The notes below the pieces were generated by a model. That model was not told the DNA's origin. It did no database searches and saw nothing but the letters and a program-made list of their open reading frames with translations. Positions 43,620 through 55,092 of a stretch of DNA of 64,000 bases are shown here, one piece after another. Source of the stretch: Clostridiales bacterium (GTDB taxonomy: Bacteria > Bacillota > Clostridia > Lachnospirales > Lachnospiraceae). A program made the position numbers and the translations under genes. Location: the NCBI GenBank assembly GCA_012519695.1, contig JAAYPT010000053.1:1-64000 (forward strand), written 5' to 3'. How positions within the stretch are numbered: position 1 is the stretch's first letter; every line of letters starts with the position of its first letter.

Positions 43620-43702
43620 TACATATTTTGGGATTTTTTTGCAAAAAATAATTACAATTCACAGGGATATAGATAGAATAAAGAGCCGATGGAGGAAAAA
43701 AT

Positions 43703-44653
43703 ATGGAACAGCTTCAGGTAAGAACGGACTTGGCATTAGAGACACGAGAAAAATTTGAAGAGGATAATGTAGAAATTAAAGGAGTAAAAGTAGACGAAAA
43801 ATATTTAGAAGAGACAGAAATCAAAGTTACTACCATGGTAATTGAAACAGAAAACGGTGCAAAGGCAATGGGACGACCAAAGGGAAACTATATTACCGTA
43901 GAGGCATCAGATATGGATGGGCAGGACGAGGAATATCATCAAAGAATTTCTATGGAACTGGCAAGAATCATTAAAAACCTATTGCCAAAGACAGAAGAAA
44001 AATTATCCGTGTTAATTGTAGGACTTGGAAATCGAGAAGTAACACCGGATGCATTAGGGCCACGGGTAGTAGATCAAATGATGATTACACGCCATGTATT
44101 AAAGGAATTTGGAAAATATGCATTTGGAGAAGAAGAAGTAACTTCCGTAAGTGGAATTGTTCCGGGAGTAATGGCACAGACAGGTATGGAGAGTCAGGAA
44201 ATCATCCGCGGAATTATTGAAGAAACAGCACCGGATGTTTTAATAGCGATTGATGCATTGGCAGCACGGAGCACCAAACGCTTGAGCCGTACCATACAGA
44301 TTACCGATACCGGAATCAATCCTGGGTCAGGTGTGGGGAATCATCGTCATGGACTATCAAAGGAAACAGTAGGAATTCCGGTCATTGCAATAGGTGTACC
44401 AACGGTAGTAGACGCGGCAACCATTGTAAGTGATACTATGCAAAATCTGATACAGGCAATGGAAGAAAGCGCACATTTACAGTCTTTAAGTACCGGGTTA
44501 AATGCATTGAATGCTATGGAAAAATATGAGTTGATAAGGGAATTATTATCCCCACAGTTGAATACAATGTTTGTAACACCAAAGGATATTGATGAGTCAG
44601 TCAGAAAATTAAGTGATACCATTTCAGAGGGGCTTAATATTGCATTAGCATAA
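43703..44653 (+). CDS. gpr: GPR endopeptidase (spore germination protease)
   Basis: Product of 316 residues. GPR degrades small acid-soluble proteins during germination. The N-terminus (LQVRTDLALETREKF) matches the propeptide, which normally mimics an SASP sequence and is removed before activity. Core blocks include VGLGNREVTPDALGPRVV and GINPGSGVGNHRHGL. GGAGG precedes the ATG. Expression in the forespore is expected from the family, but no convincing sigma-G promoter was identified here. Evidence that the organism forms spores. Confidence 0.96.
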   Translation: MEQLQVRTDLALETREKFEEDNVEIKGVKVDEKYLEETEIKVTTMVIETENGAKAMGRPKGNYITVEASDMDGQDEEYHQRISMELARIIKNLLPKTEEKLSVLIVGLGNREVTPDALGPRVVDQMMITRHVLKEFGKYAFGEEEVTSVSGIVPGVMAQTGMESQEIIRGIIEETAPDVLIAIDALAARSTKRLSRTIQITDTGINPGSGVGNHRHGLSKETVGIPVIAIGVPTVVDAATIVSDTMQNLIQAMEESAHLQSLSTGLNALNAMEKYELIRELLSPQLNTMFVTPKDIDESVRKLSDTISEGLNIALA

Positions 44654-44722
44654 AAGAAATGGTACAGGCATATACTTAACTATTGACGACGAAAATGAAA
44701 ATTATAAGAAATGAGGAATAAT

Positions 44723-45985
44723 TTGATAAAAAGAAGAAAAAAAACAGGAAAACGGTTGCAATGTCTATTGGGGGCAACCTGTGTTCTGTTGGTATTTGTG
44801 TGTTATCAAAACATGTCGGTACTTGGAAAAGGACCGGCAATTCATCAAATTGGAAGTTATTTGCAAGAAAAAATAGCAATCAGTGCTTGGAAAAAATGTA
44901 TGCCGGCAATGCTAGAACAGATAGAGGAAAAGAAAGACAAGAGGAGTATGGGAGAAATTTTTATGGCAAAGGTGGAAACACTTTTTCCGATTTCTGAATA
45001 TACAGATGAAGTAGAAGAATATCCCACTCAGATTGAAAGTGAATTAAGTTATGAAGCAGCCAGTGCAGCAGAAGGGGCAGAAGAATGTAAGATGTTAGAG
45101 GAAAATCAAAGGGCAGGGCAGATACAAGAAACAGCCAAAGGAATTGCAGGAACACCTGTGCTGCAAAATGTTTTGGTGACACCCCAACAACAGGAAGGAG
45201 TGACAGGGGATAACATGCAGAAGGTAGCGGAAATTCCAAGAGAAAAACTCTATGACTTTGATTTTTTGATTCATAACTTTTATCAGGTGGATCGGACTAC
45301 CACTATTGATAGTAGTAAATTAAATCCGGATGTACTTTTAGGAAAAAGTATGAAATTGCAGGGAGGGAGCGAGTCCCCACAGATTTTAATTTACCATACC
45401 CATTCACAGGAAGGATATAGTGATTCTACACCGGGGGATGCCAATGCAAGTGTTGTGGGAGTAGGAGAGTATTTAACCAGTCTTTTGCGGGAAAAATACG
45501 GATTGAATGTAATACATCATACAGGGGAATATGATGTAAAAGACAGAGATAACGCATATTCATATGCGGGACCCGCATTGCAGCAGATATTAGCGGAAAA
45601 TCCATCTATCGAAGTAGTGATTGACCTGCATCGTGATGGAGTGGCGGATACCACAAGACTGGTATCAGAAGTGAATGGAAAGCAAATGGCACAGGTAATG
45701 TTTTTTAACGGATTAAGTCATACCACGAAAAATGGTGATTTAACGAATCTGCCCAATCAGTATCTGGCAGATAATCTTGCATTTTCATTTCAAATGAAAT
45801 TGGCGGCAGAAGAGTACTATCCGGGATTTACCCGTGCAATCTATTTAAAAGGATATCGCTATAATTTACATTATTGCCCGAAGAGTTTATTGGTGGAAGT
45901 AGGAGCACAGACCAATACCTTGCAGGAGGCCATGAATGCCATGGAACCATTGGCAGATTTATTACATAAGGTTTTGACAGAATGA
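44723..45985 (+). CDS. spoIIP: Stage II sporulation protein P
   Basis: Product of about 420 residues. TTG 44723 is favoured because GAGGA at 44713-44717 serves it; ATG 44711, in frame, has no upstream site. A basic N-terminus and one membrane helix (about residues 14-34) anchor the protein outside the membrane. The catalytic amidase/endopeptidase domain covers about 205-420: ILIYHTHSQEGYSD holds the metal His, and VVIDLHRDGV and LLVEVGAQTNT are conserved. SpoIIP cleaves septal peptidoglycan for engulfment. It follows gpr as in Bacillus. Confidence 0.93.
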   Translation: MIKRRKKTGKRLQCLLGATCVLLVFVCYQNMSVLGKGPAIHQIGSYLQEKIAISAWKKCMPAMLEQIEEKKDKRSMGEIFMAKVETLFPISEYTDEVEEYPTQIESELSYEAASAAEGAEECKMLEENQRAGQIQETAKGIAGTPVLQNVLVTPQQQEGVTGDNMQKVAEIPREKLYDFDFLIHNFYQVDRTTTIDSSKLNPDVLLGKSMKLQGGSESPQILIYHTHSQEGYSDSTPGDANASVVGVGEYLTSLLREKYGLNVIHHTGEYDVKDRDNAYSYAGPALQQILAENPSIEVVIDLHRDGVADTTRLVSEVNGKQMAQVMFFNGLSHTTKNGDLTNLPNQYLADNLAFSFQMKLAAEEYYPGFTRAIYLKGYRYNLHYCPKSLLVEVGAQTNTLQEAMNAMEPLADLLHKVLTE

Positions 45986-46003
45986 TAGAGAAGAGATGAA
46001 TAA

Positions 46004-46828
46004 ATGGAGAAGGTTCGAATTGTAGCGTTGAAAGACATGGAGGAAGAAAAATATCTGGAAACATTGAAAAAAATCAAACTAGATTACTGGAATGGTGTAA
46101 AAACTACGGAACATGGAATTTGCGGAAGTTTTCAAATGCATAACGGAAAAAGAGTCAAGCCGTTGTGGATGGTGTTTTTCTTAAACAGGCAGGAATTTTT
46201 GTTGGTGACGTTAAAGGACGAAACAGATATTTTAAAAGAAGTGAAAGAGCAAAAAAGCGGTATAACACAACAGGAGGGAGTTGCCATTATCTTTGATACA
46301 ATTTTAACAAGGGGACAAAAAGTGGTAGAAGAAATGGAACAATATCTCATCAATATGGAACGGGAAATTGTGGCAGGACAGATTGAACGAAATCGAAATC
46401 AGGCGATTTTTGAGTGTAAGCGTACTTTGGCATTGTGGAAAAATGATTATGGACAGCTTTTAAGTGTGGTAGAAGGAGTTACGGGAAGAGAGCAGGAAAT
46501 GTCGGAAGAATGTGCCTGTTATTTTCGGATTTATGAAAATAAGGTAAGAAGGATGAACGAACAGATACAATTTTTATATGAAGAGTTGGTACATGTACGA
46601 GAAGCCTTAGATGCGGCAATCGCATATGAACAGAATCGAATTATGAAAGTATTTACCACTGTTACTACGGTTTTTATGCCATTGACACTGGTGGCGGGGT
46701 GGTATGGAATGAATTTTGTGAGCATGCCGGAACTAACTTGGCATTATGGATATTTGTTCGTAGCAGTTTTAAGTGTGGCGGTAGTAATTGCCTGTATCCT
46801 GTTTTTTAGAAAAAAGAAACTTCTGTAA
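46004..46828 (+). CDS. CorA-like divalent cation transporter
   Basis: Product of 274 residues. The C-terminus has two membrane helices with the CorA signature near residues 233-240: AGWYGMNF followed by MPELTWHYGY, the GMN motif forming the selectivity filter. The long helix before it is charged. The N-terminal cytoplasmic domain is shorter than in typical CorA (about 315 residues). Transport of magnesium, or cobalt or nickel, across the membrane is expected. It occupies the slot between spoIIP and lepA. Confidence 0.85.
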   Translation: MEKVRIVALKDMEEEKYLETLKKIKLDYWNGVKTTEHGICGSFQMHNGKRVKPLWMVFFLNRQEFLLVTLKDETDILKEVKEQKSGITQQEGVAIIFDTILTRGQKVVEEMEQYLINMEREIVAGQIERNRNQAIFECKRTLALWKNDYGQLLSVVEGVTGREQEMSEECACYFRIYENKVRRMNEQIQFLYEELVHVREALDAAIAYEQNRIMKVFTTVTTVFMPLTLVAGWYGMNFVSMPELTWHYGYLFVAVLSVAVVIACILFFRKKKLL

Positions 46829-46831
46829 AGA

Positions 46832-46860
46832 TTGTCAAGCCTCAAAGAGTTGTGTTATAC
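46832..46860 (+). promoter_or_regulatory. lepA promoter
   Basis: -35 TTGTCA (46832-46837), 17-base spacer, -10 TTATAC (46855-46860); TATACT one base on is an alternative -10. The lepA start is 33 bases later. Confidence 0.7.
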
Positions 46861-46893
46861 TAGTTGCACGATAAGAAATTTGGAGGAACGGAA

Positions 46894-48705
46894 ATGACAA
46901 TAGATCAGAATAAAATCAGAAATTTTTGTATCATTGCACATATAGATCATGGAAAATCAACCTTGGCAGACCGTATTATTGAAATGACAGGTTTGCTTAC
47001 CAGCAGGGAAATGCAGGCGCAGGTATTAGATAACATGGAATTAGAGCGGGAACGTGGAATTACCATTAAGGCGCAAACTGTTCGTATTGTCTATAAGGCA
47101 AAGGATGGAGAAGAGTATATTTTTAACTTAATTGATACACCTGGGCATGTAGACTTTAATTATGAGGTTTCCAGAAGCCTTGCAGCCTGTGACGGAGCAA
47201 TTCTGGTAGTAGATGCAGCACAGGGAATTGAAGCACAGACGTTAGCAAATGTATACTTAGCATTGGATCACGACTTGGATGTACTTCCGGTAATCAATAA
47301 GATTGACCTGCCAAGTGCAGACCCGGACAGAGTGGTAGAAGAAATTGAAGATGTAATCGGAATCGAAGCACAGGATGCTCCTAGAATTTCTGCGAAAACC
47401 GGATTAAATGTAGATCAGGTGTTGGAGCAGATTGTATCTAAGATACCGGCACCGGGTGGAAGTCCGGACAACCCATTGCAGGCATTGATTTTTGACTCCT
47501 TATATGATTCTTATAAGGGAGTGATTGTATTCTGCCGTATTAAAGAAGGAAGAGTGAAGCCGGGGACAACCATCAAAATGATGGCAACCGGAGCATCAGC
47601 AGAAGTCGTGGAAGTTGGATACTTTGGTGCAGGTCAGTTTATTCCATGTGAAGAATTAAGTGCGGGAATGGTTGGTTATATTACGGCAAGCTTAAAGAAT
47701 GTAAGAGATACTCGGGTAGGTGATACGATTACCGATGCCAATCGTCCGTGCAGCGAACCACTTCCGGGATATAAGAAAGTAAATCCAATGGTATATTGTG
47801 GAATGTATCCTGCCGATGGCGCAAAATATCCAGATTTAAGAGATGCATTGGAAAAATTACAGTTAAACGATGCAGCTCTTCAATTTGAACCGGAGACTTC
47901 GATTGCCTTGGGATTTGGTTTCCGATGCGGATTTTTAGGATTATTACATTTGGAAATCATTCAGGAACGTTTAGAGCGAGAGTACAATCTGGACTTGGTT
48001 ACCACAGCACCGGGAGTTATCTATAAGGTGCATAAGACCAATGGAGAAATGATTGAATTGACCAATCCATCTAATTTGCCAGACCCATCAGAGATTGAAT
48101 ATATGGAAGAACCAATGGTAAGTGCAGAAATTATGGTAACCAGTGAATTTATAGGTGCTATCATGGATTTGTGTCAGGAAAGACGTGGTATTTACATTGG
48201 AATGGAATATATGGAAGAAACCAGAGCGTTGATTAAGTATGACTTGCCATTGAATGAGATTATATACGATTTCTTTGATGCCTTAAAATCACGTTCCAGA
48301 GGATATGCCTCCTTTGACTATGAAATGAAAGGTTATGTTCGTTCCGAGTTAGTAAAACTGGATATTTTAATTAACAAAGAAGAAGTGGATGCACTTTCCT
48401 TTATTGTGCATAGCGATAGTGCTTATGAACGCGGAAGAAAAATGTGTGAGAAGTTAAAAGAAGAAATTCCAAGACATTTATTCGAGATTCCTATTCAGGC
48501 AGCCGTAGGCGGAAAAGTAATTGCCAGAGAAACAGTAAAAGCTATGCGAAAAGACGTATTAGCAAAATGTTATGGTGGTGACATCAGCCGTAAGAAGAAA
48601 CTTCTGGAAAAACAGAAGGAAGGTAAGAAACGAATGCGCCAGATTGGAAATGTAGAGATTCCGCAAAAAGCATTTATGAGCGTATTGAAGTTGGATGATA
48701 AATAA
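46894..48705 (+). CDS. lepA: Elongation factor 4 (LepA)
   Basis: Product of 603 residues. ATG 46894 follows GGAGG at 46881-46885; the extra 10 codons upstream are not translated. LepA is a translational GTPase related to EF-G that acts on stalled or assembling ribosomes. The GTPase domain has AHIDHGKST (G1), RGITIKAQ (G2), DTPGHVDF (G3) and NKIDLP (G4). The LepA-specific C-terminal domain ends with [19 protein letters not shown]. Gene order lepA-hemW-hrcA is conserved in Firmicutes. Confidence 0.97.
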   Translation: MTIDQNKIRNFCIIAHIDHGKSTLADRIIEMTGLLTSREMQAQVLDNMELERERGITIKAQTVRIVYKAKDGEEYIFNLIDTPGHVDFNYEVSRSLAACDGAILVVDAAQGIEAQTLANVYLALDHDLDVLPVINKIDLPSADPDRVVEEIEDVIGIEAQDAPRISAKTGLNVDQVLEQIVSKIPAPGGSPDNPLQALIFDSLYDSYKGVIVFCRIKEGRVKPGTTIKMMATGASAEVVEVGYFGAGQFIPCEELSAGMVGYITASLKNVRDTRVGDTITDANRPCSEPLPGYKKVNPMVYCGMYPADGAKYPDLRDALEKLQLNDAALQFEPETSIALGFGFRCGFLGLLHLEIIQERLEREYNLDLVTTAPGVIYKVHKTNGEMIELTNPSNLPDPSEIEYMEEPMVSAEIMVTSEFIGAIMDLCQERRGIYIGMEYMEETRALIKYDLPLNEIIYDFFDALKSRSRGYASFDYEMKGYVRSELVKLDILINKEEVDALSFIVHSDSAYERGRKMCEKLKEEIPRHLFEIPIQAAVGGKVIARETVKAMRKDVLAKCYGGDISRKKKLLEKQKEGKKRMRQIGNVEIPQKAFMSVLKLDDK

Positions 48706-48733
48706 AAGATAACCGTAGAGAGGTTTGAAAAGA

Positions 48734-49891
48734 ATGAAGGAATTAGAACTTTATATACACATTCCCTTTTGTGTACAAAAATGTTTCTATTGCGATTTTT
48801 TGTCAATGCCTGTGGATGAAACTGTCCGCAGGCATTATGTGCGTAGATTAATAGAAGAAATAGAATATAAATCACAACAGTATAAAGGATATGAAATAAC
48901 TTCCGTGTTTTTTGGAGGTGGTACGCCATCCATTCTTATGGAAACTCAGATAGCAGAAATTATGGAAGCGTTGCAGCAGAATTTTTCCATACAAAAAGAA
49001 GCAGAAATTACTATCGAATGTAATCCGGGAACTTTAGCGCATCAGAAAATCATAACATATAAGGAATCTGGAATTAACCGGATTAGTATGGGATTGCAGT
49101 CAACCAATAATCGAGAACTGAAAATGCTGGGAAGAATTCATACTTATGAAGAATTTTTACATAACTACGATTTGGTGCGAAAAAGTGGAATTGAAAATGT
49201 AAATGTGGATCTTATGTCGGCATTACCGGGACAAACTATTTCTGATTGGGAGTGTACATTAAAAGAAATTTTAAAACTGCGTCCGGAACATATTTCTGCA
49301 TATAGTTTAATTATAGAAGAAGGAACCCCATTCTATCAAACATATGAAGAAGACGAACAACGCAGAGAAGAGGGAGAGGAACCTAAATATCTTCCAAATG
49401 AAGAGACAGAACGGGAAATGTATCAATTGACAGGGGCATTATTAAAAGAAAAGGGATATATGCAGTATGAAATTTCCAATTATGCCAAAAAGGGACGAGA
49501 ATGTCAGCATAACATTGGGTATTGGACGAGAAAGAACTATTTAGGCCTGGGACTTGGAAGTGCTTCTCTGGTGGAAAATGTGCGTTTTTCCAATACATCT
49601 GATTTACAGGAGTATCTTGCGGGGGATTTTGAAGAACGAGAAAGGGAAGTATTAGAACGAAGAGAACAGATGGAAGAATTTATGTTTTTAGGACTTCGGA
49701 TGATAAAGGGTGTCAGCAGAGGTGATTTTAAAAAAGCTTTTGGTGTGGAAATCGAGGCTGTTTATGGAGAAGTGATAAAGAAAATGGTTTCACAAGGATT
49801 ATTGCAGCAGCAGGCAGGAAGAATTTTCCTTACTGAAGAGGGCATTTCCGTAAGCAATTATGTGATGAGTGAGTTTTTGCTGAAAATCTAA
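48734..49891 (+). CDS. hemW: Radical SAM heme chaperone HemW
   Basis: Product of 385 residues. ATG 48734 is preferred; the in-frame TTG at 48725 is too close to AGAGAGG. The radical SAM cluster motif is IPFCVQKCFYCDF (CxxxCxxC) at about residues 13-20, followed by FFGGGTPS. HemW proteins, often named HemN-like, insert heme into target proteins rather than oxidising coproporphyrinogen; they lack some HemN residues. The C-terminal HemN domain is present. Located between lepA and hrcA as in Bacillus. Confidence 0.93.
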   Translation: MKELELYIHIPFCVQKCFYCDFLSMPVDETVRRHYVRRLIEEIEYKSQQYKGYEITSVFFGGGTPSILMETQIAEIMEALQQNFSIQKEAEITIECNPGTLAHQKIITYKESGINRISMGLQSTNNRELKMLGRIHTYEEFLHNYDLVRKSGIENVNVDLMSALPGQTISDWECTLKEILKLRPEHISAYSLIIEEGTPFYQTYEEDEQRREEGEEPKYLPNEETEREMYQLTGALLKEKGYMQYEISNYAKKGRECQHNIGYWTRKNYLGLGLGSASLVENVRFSNTSDLQEYLAGDFEEREREVLERREQMEEFMFLGLRMIKGVSRGDFKKAFGVEIEAVYGEVIKKMVSQGLLQQQAGRIFLTEEGISVSNYVMSEFLLKI

Positions 49892-49918
49892 AAAAAATAT
49901 AAAATATGAAAAATACTA

Positions 49919-49947
49919 TTGACAAGAAAAAGTGATAGTGCTATGTT
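49919..49947 (+). promoter_or_regulatory. hrcA operon promoter
   Basis: -35 TTGACA (49919-49924), 17-base spacer, -10 TATGTT (49942-49947). The start point should be near 49954, and the CIRCE operator begins seven bases later. Confidence 0.88.
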
Positions 49948-49960
49948 AAGTACATAGATA

Positions 49961-49987
49961 TTAGCACTCTAATTAAATGAGTGCTAA
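49961..49987. promoter_or_regulatory. CIRCE operator of the hrcA-grpE-dnaK operon
   Basis: Exact consensus TTAGCACTC (49961-49969), nine-base spacer, GAGTGCTAA (49979-49987). It lies in the leader between promoter and ribosome binding site, the classical position for HrcA autorepression. Confidence 0.97.
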
Positions 49988-50009
49988 CAAAGAAAAAGGA
50001 GGGTGCAGA

Positions 50010-51047
50010 TTGACGGAGTTAGATGACAGAAAAATAAAGATTCTGGATGCAATTATTCGTAATTATCTGGATACAGGAGAACCGGTAGGATCTCGGACAA
50101 TTTCCAAGTATTCTGATTTGAATTTGAGTTCTGCGACCATCCGAAATGAGATGTCTGATTTAGAGGAAATGGGTTATATTCTTCAGCCGCATACTTCAGC
50201 AGGAAGAATTCCTTCTGATAAGGGTTATCGATTTTATGTAGACAATCTGATGAAGGAAAAGAATCGAGAAGTTACAGAAATGAAGGAGTTCATGATTGAA
50301 CATACCACCAAGATGGAACAGGTTTTGCAGCAGATGGCAAAGGTATTGGCAACCAATACCAATTATGCCGCAATGATTACAGCTCCATCCTATCAGAGAA
50401 ATAAGGTAAAGTTCCTTCAATTATCCCAGATGGACAACGATCAGATACTTGCAGTTATCGTAATGGAAGGAAACATTGTAAAGAATAAAATGATTCCTAC
50501 CAGGGAAGCCTTGGACAGTGAGACAATATTGAAATTAAATATTTTGTTGAATACAAGTCTCAATGGTCTTTCCGTAGAACAGATTAACCTTAGTACCATA
50601 TCAAAACTGAAAGAACAAGCTGGAATTCACAGCAATATTGTAGGCGATGTATTAGATGCATTAGCAGAAGCAATTCAGGAAGATGAAGATTTGGAGATTT
50701 ACACCAGCGGTGCAACCAATATTTTGAAATATCCGGAATTGAGTGATTCAGGAAAAGCAAGTGAATTGTTATCAGCTTTTGAAGAAAAACAACAGTTAGT
50801 AGGCTTGGTAAATGATACGTTAGCATCCGAAGAAAACGGAATTCAGGTTTATATCGGTGATGAATCACCGGTTAAGAATATGAAGGATTGCAGTGTGGTA
50901 ACAGCCACATATGAGTTAGGTGAAGGGATGCAGGGAACAATAGGTATTATTGGACCAAAGCGAATGGATTATGAAAATGTTATGGACAATCTGAAAACTT
51001 TGAAAGTACAACTAGATACCGTATTTAAGAAACCGAAAAAGGAATAG
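50010..51047 (+). CDS. hrcA: Heat-inducible transcription repressor HrcA
   Basis: Product of 345 residues, starting at TTG 50010 with AAGGAGGG at 49997-50003. An in-frame ATG at 49977 lies inside the CIRCE operator and has no site, so it is rejected. The N-terminal winged helix (LDDRKIKILDAIIRNYLDTG, then SSATIRNEMSDLEEMGYI) binds CIRCE. The HPHTSAGRIPSDKGYRFYVD-like block follows (here LQPHTSAGRIPSDKGYRFY). The GAF-like middle domain and C-terminus complete the fold. HrcA represses chaperone genes and needs GroEL for activity; groESL is outside the window. Confidence 0.97.
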   Translation: MTELDDRKIKILDAIIRNYLDTGEPVGSRTISKYSDLNLSSATIRNEMSDLEEMGYILQPHTSAGRIPSDKGYRFYVDNLMKEKNREVTEMKEFMIEHTTKMEQVLQQMAKVLATNTNYAAMITAPSYQRNKVKFLQLSQMDNDQILAVIVMEGNIVKNKMIPTREALDSETILKLNILLNTSLNGLSVEQINLSTISKLKEQAGIHSNIVGDVLDALAEAIQEDEDLEIYTSGATNILKYPELSDSGKASELLSAFEEKQQLVGLVNDTLASEENGIQVYIGDESPVKNMKDCSVVTATYELGEGMQGTIGIIGPKRMDYENVMDNLKTLKVQLDTVFKKPKKE

Positions 51048-51062
51048 GAAGGTGATTAGAGA

Positions 51063-51704
51063 ATGGCTGAAAATCAAAATAAGGATATAAATGAAGTAGA
51101 AAATGAAGAAACAGCAGAAGAAGTAAAAGAAACTACAGAGGCAGAAGCAACAGAAGAAGCTAAAGAAACAACAGAAACAGCAGAAGAAACTGAGACAGCA
51201 GAGGAAACCGAAGCTTCCGAAGGTGACGAAGAGAAAAAGGGATTTTTCAAAAAGAAAGAAAAAAAGAGTAAGCAGGAAGAAAAAATTGAAGAACTTACGG
51301 ATCGTGTGAAACGTCAGATGGCAGAATTCGATAACTTCCGTAAGCGTACAGAAAAAGAAAAGACCCAGATGTTTGAAGTTGGAGCAAAAAGTGTAATTGA
51401 AAAGATTTTGCCGGTAGTAGATAACTTTGAAAGAGGTTTGGCAGCAGTTCCGGAAGAACAAAAAGAGGATGCTTTTGTTCAGGGAATGGAAAAAGTTTAC
51501 AAACAGTTAATGACAGAGTTAGAAGCTTTGGAAGTAACTCCAATCGAAGCAGTTGGAACAGAATTTGATCCAGAATTTCACAATGCAGTAATGCAGGTAG
51601 AAAATGATGAATTAGAATCCGGTATGGTAGCACAGGAATTACAAAAAGGTTACATGTACCGTGATACAGTAGTAAGACACAGTATGGTAGCTGTAGTACA
51701 GTAA
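51063..51704 (+). CDS. grpE: Nucleotide exchange factor GrpE
   Basis: Product of 213 residues. The first ~75 residues are a Glu/Ala/Thr-rich disordered tail. The long coiled coil (about 78-115) includes RQMAEFDNFRKRTEKEK, the GrpE signature region, and the C-terminal beta wing shows PEFHNAVMQVE and GYMYRDTVVRHSMVAV. GrpE releases ADP from DnaK. It starts 15 bases after hrcA with AGGAAGG and is followed by dnaK after 67 bases. Expressed from the CIRCE-controlled operon. Confidence 0.96.
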   Translation: MAENQNKDINEVENEETAEEVKETTEAEATEEAKETTETAEETETAEETEASEGDEEKKGFFKKKEKKSKQEEKIEELTDRVKRQMAEFDNFRKRTEKEKTQMFEVGAKSVIEKILPVVDNFERGLAAVPEEQKEDAFVQGMEKVYKQLMTELEALEVTPIEAVGTEFDPEFHNAVMQVENDELESGMVAQELQKGYMYRDTVVRHSMVAVVQ

Positions 51705-51759
51705 TCATACTGATGGAATAAATAGCAAACATTTAAGTTTTTAGATAATCAATTTATAG

Positions 51760-53646
<1,887 letters not shown>

Positions 53647-53782
53647 ACAATGGACACTTGGCGAGGTATTTTCAAGCTTAGTGCAGCGTAACTACCTTGT
53701 AGAGTTGTTACAGTAACTTTGGGAGCCATATTAGAACACGAAATTCTAATATGACTCCTTACAGTGTAAGAGGGAATTAATC
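53647..53782 (+). repeat. Structured dnaK-dnaJ intergenic region
   Basis: The main hairpin has GGAG and CATATTAGAA (53722-53736) pairing with TTCTAATATG and CTCC (53744-53758), with one C-A mismatch and a seven-base loop. GTTAC-A-GTAAC at 53706-53716 forms a small second hairpin. No long T-run follows, so readthrough into dnaJ is expected; an mRNA processing or stability role is possible. Confidence 0.6.
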
Positions 53783-54961
53783 ATGGCAGAACAAAAAAGA
53801 GATTATTATGAAGTCCTGGGTGTGGATAAGAATGCGGATGAAGCCACTATAAAAAAAGCATACAGACAGTTGGCAAAGAAATATCATCCGGATATGAACC
53901 CGGGAGATGCGGAAGCAGAGAAAAAGTTTAAAGAAGCATCAGAAGCGTATGCCGTATTAAGTGACCCGGAGAAAAAACGTCAGTACGATCAGTTCGGTCA
54001 TGCAGCCTTTGATGGAGGCATGGGTGGAGGAGCCGGTGGCTTTGACTTCTCCGGTATGGATATGGGAGATATTTTTGGAGATATTTTTGGAGATTTCTTT
54101 GGTGGTGGCAGACGTCGTTCTGCGGACAACGGACCGAGAAAGGGAGCTAATTTGCGGGCTGTACTTCGTATCTCCTTTGAAGAAGCAGCTTTCGGATGTG
54201 AAAAAGAAATAGAGATTACATTAAAGGATGATTGTACGACTTGTCATACAACCGGAGCAAAACCGGGTACCTCACCGGAAACTTGTACAAAGTGTGGTGG
54301 TAAGGGAAAAGTTGTTTATACACAACAGTCCTTCCTTGGAATGGTACAAAATGTACAGAGCTGTCCGGATTGTGGCGGAACAGGAAAAATCATCAAAGAC
54401 AAGTGCCCGGATTGTCATGGAACAGGCTATATTGCAAAACGTAAAAAGATAAAAGTTAAGATTCCGGCAGGAATTGACAACGGTCAGAGTGTAAGAATTC
54501 GTGACAAAGGTGAGCCGGGAACAAACGGCGGACCAAGAGGAGATTTGTTAGTAGAAGTAAACGTATCCAGACATCCGATTTTCCAGCGTCAGGATATGAA
54601 TATTTATTCTACAGCCCCAATTTCTTTCGCACAGGCAGCATTGGGCGGAGAAGTTCGTATTAGTACCATAGATGGAGATATTTTATATGATGTAAAACCT
54701 GGAACACAGACAGATACCAGAATTCGTCTGAAAGGAAAGGGAATCCCATCTTTGCGTAATTCTAATGTACGAGGAGACCATTATGTTACCTTGGTAGTAC
54801 AGGTCCCAACAAGCTTAAGCGAAGAAGCAAAAGAAGCACTTCGGAAGTTCGACGATGCAAGCGGTCAGTCTTTAAAAAAACAAGATGGAGCAGCCGGTAA
54901 TGCGAGGCACAAGAAAAAGGGCTTCATGGATAAAATAAAAGAGACCTTTGAAGATAATTAG
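53783..54961 (+). CDS. dnaJ: Chaperone DnaJ (Hsp40)
   Basis: Product of 392 residues, type I DnaJ. The J-domain (about 5-70) has the HPD motif in [11 protein letters not shown] Gly/Phe-rich stretch follows ([18 protein letters not shown]). The zinc region (about 150-220) has four CxxCxGxG-type repeats beginning [26 protein letters not shown] and CPDCHGTG. C-terminal substrate domains complete the protein. It stimulates DnaK ATPase and binds unfolded clients. Last gene of the HrcA-controlled operon; a terminator follows. Confidence 0.98.
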   Translation: MAEQKRDYYEVLGVDKNADEATIKKAYRQLAKKYHPDMNPGDAEAEKKFKEASEAYAVLSDPEKKRQYDQFGHAAFDGGMGGGAGGFDFSGMDMGDIFGDIFGDFFGGGRRRSADNGPRKGANLRAVLRISFEEAAFGCEKEIEITLKDDCTTCHTTGAKPGTSPETCTKCGGKGKVVYTQQSFLGMVQNVQSCPDCGGTGKIIKDKCPDCHGTGYIAKRKKIKVKIPAGIDNGQSVRIRDKGEPGTNGGPRGDLLVEVNVSRHPIFQRQDMNIYSTAPISFAQAALGGEVRISTIDGDILYDVKPGTQTDTRIRLKGKGIPSLRNSNVRGDHYVTLVVQVPTSLSEEAKEALRKFDDASGQSLKKQDGAAGNARHKKKGFMDKIKETFEDN

Positions 54962-54967
54962 AAAAAT

Positions 54968-55001
54968 GTCACTGGTTTTAGTGTGCCAGTGACGTTTTTA
55001 T
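54968..55001 (+). terminator. Terminator after dnaJ
   Basis: GTCACTGG (54968-54975) pairs with CCAGTGAC (54986-54993), then GTTTTTAT. A compact rho-independent terminator. Confidence 0.85.
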
Positions 55002-55015
55002 ATCAGGTGAAAGTA

Positions 55016-55044
55016 TTGACAAACTAAGCTATAAAAAATATAAT
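55016..55044 (+). promoter_or_regulatory. nadA promoter
   Basis: -35 TTGACA (55016-55021), 17-base spacer, -10 TATAAT (55039-55044), both perfect. The nadA start is 48 bases downstream. Confidence 0.9.
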
Positions 55045-55092
55045 AGCAGTTAATGAGTTTTAGCAAATATAGTTACAGGAGAGGATACTAAA

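Noticed and set aside
44647-44680. Sigma-E or sigma-G promoter for spoIIP
   Set aside because: GCATA and CATATACTTA are present at a plausible distance, but the match is too loose to report as a promoter.
49977-51047. hrcA starting at ATG 49977
   Set aside because: This ATG lies within the CIRCE operator and has no ribosome binding site; TTG 50010 has a strong one.
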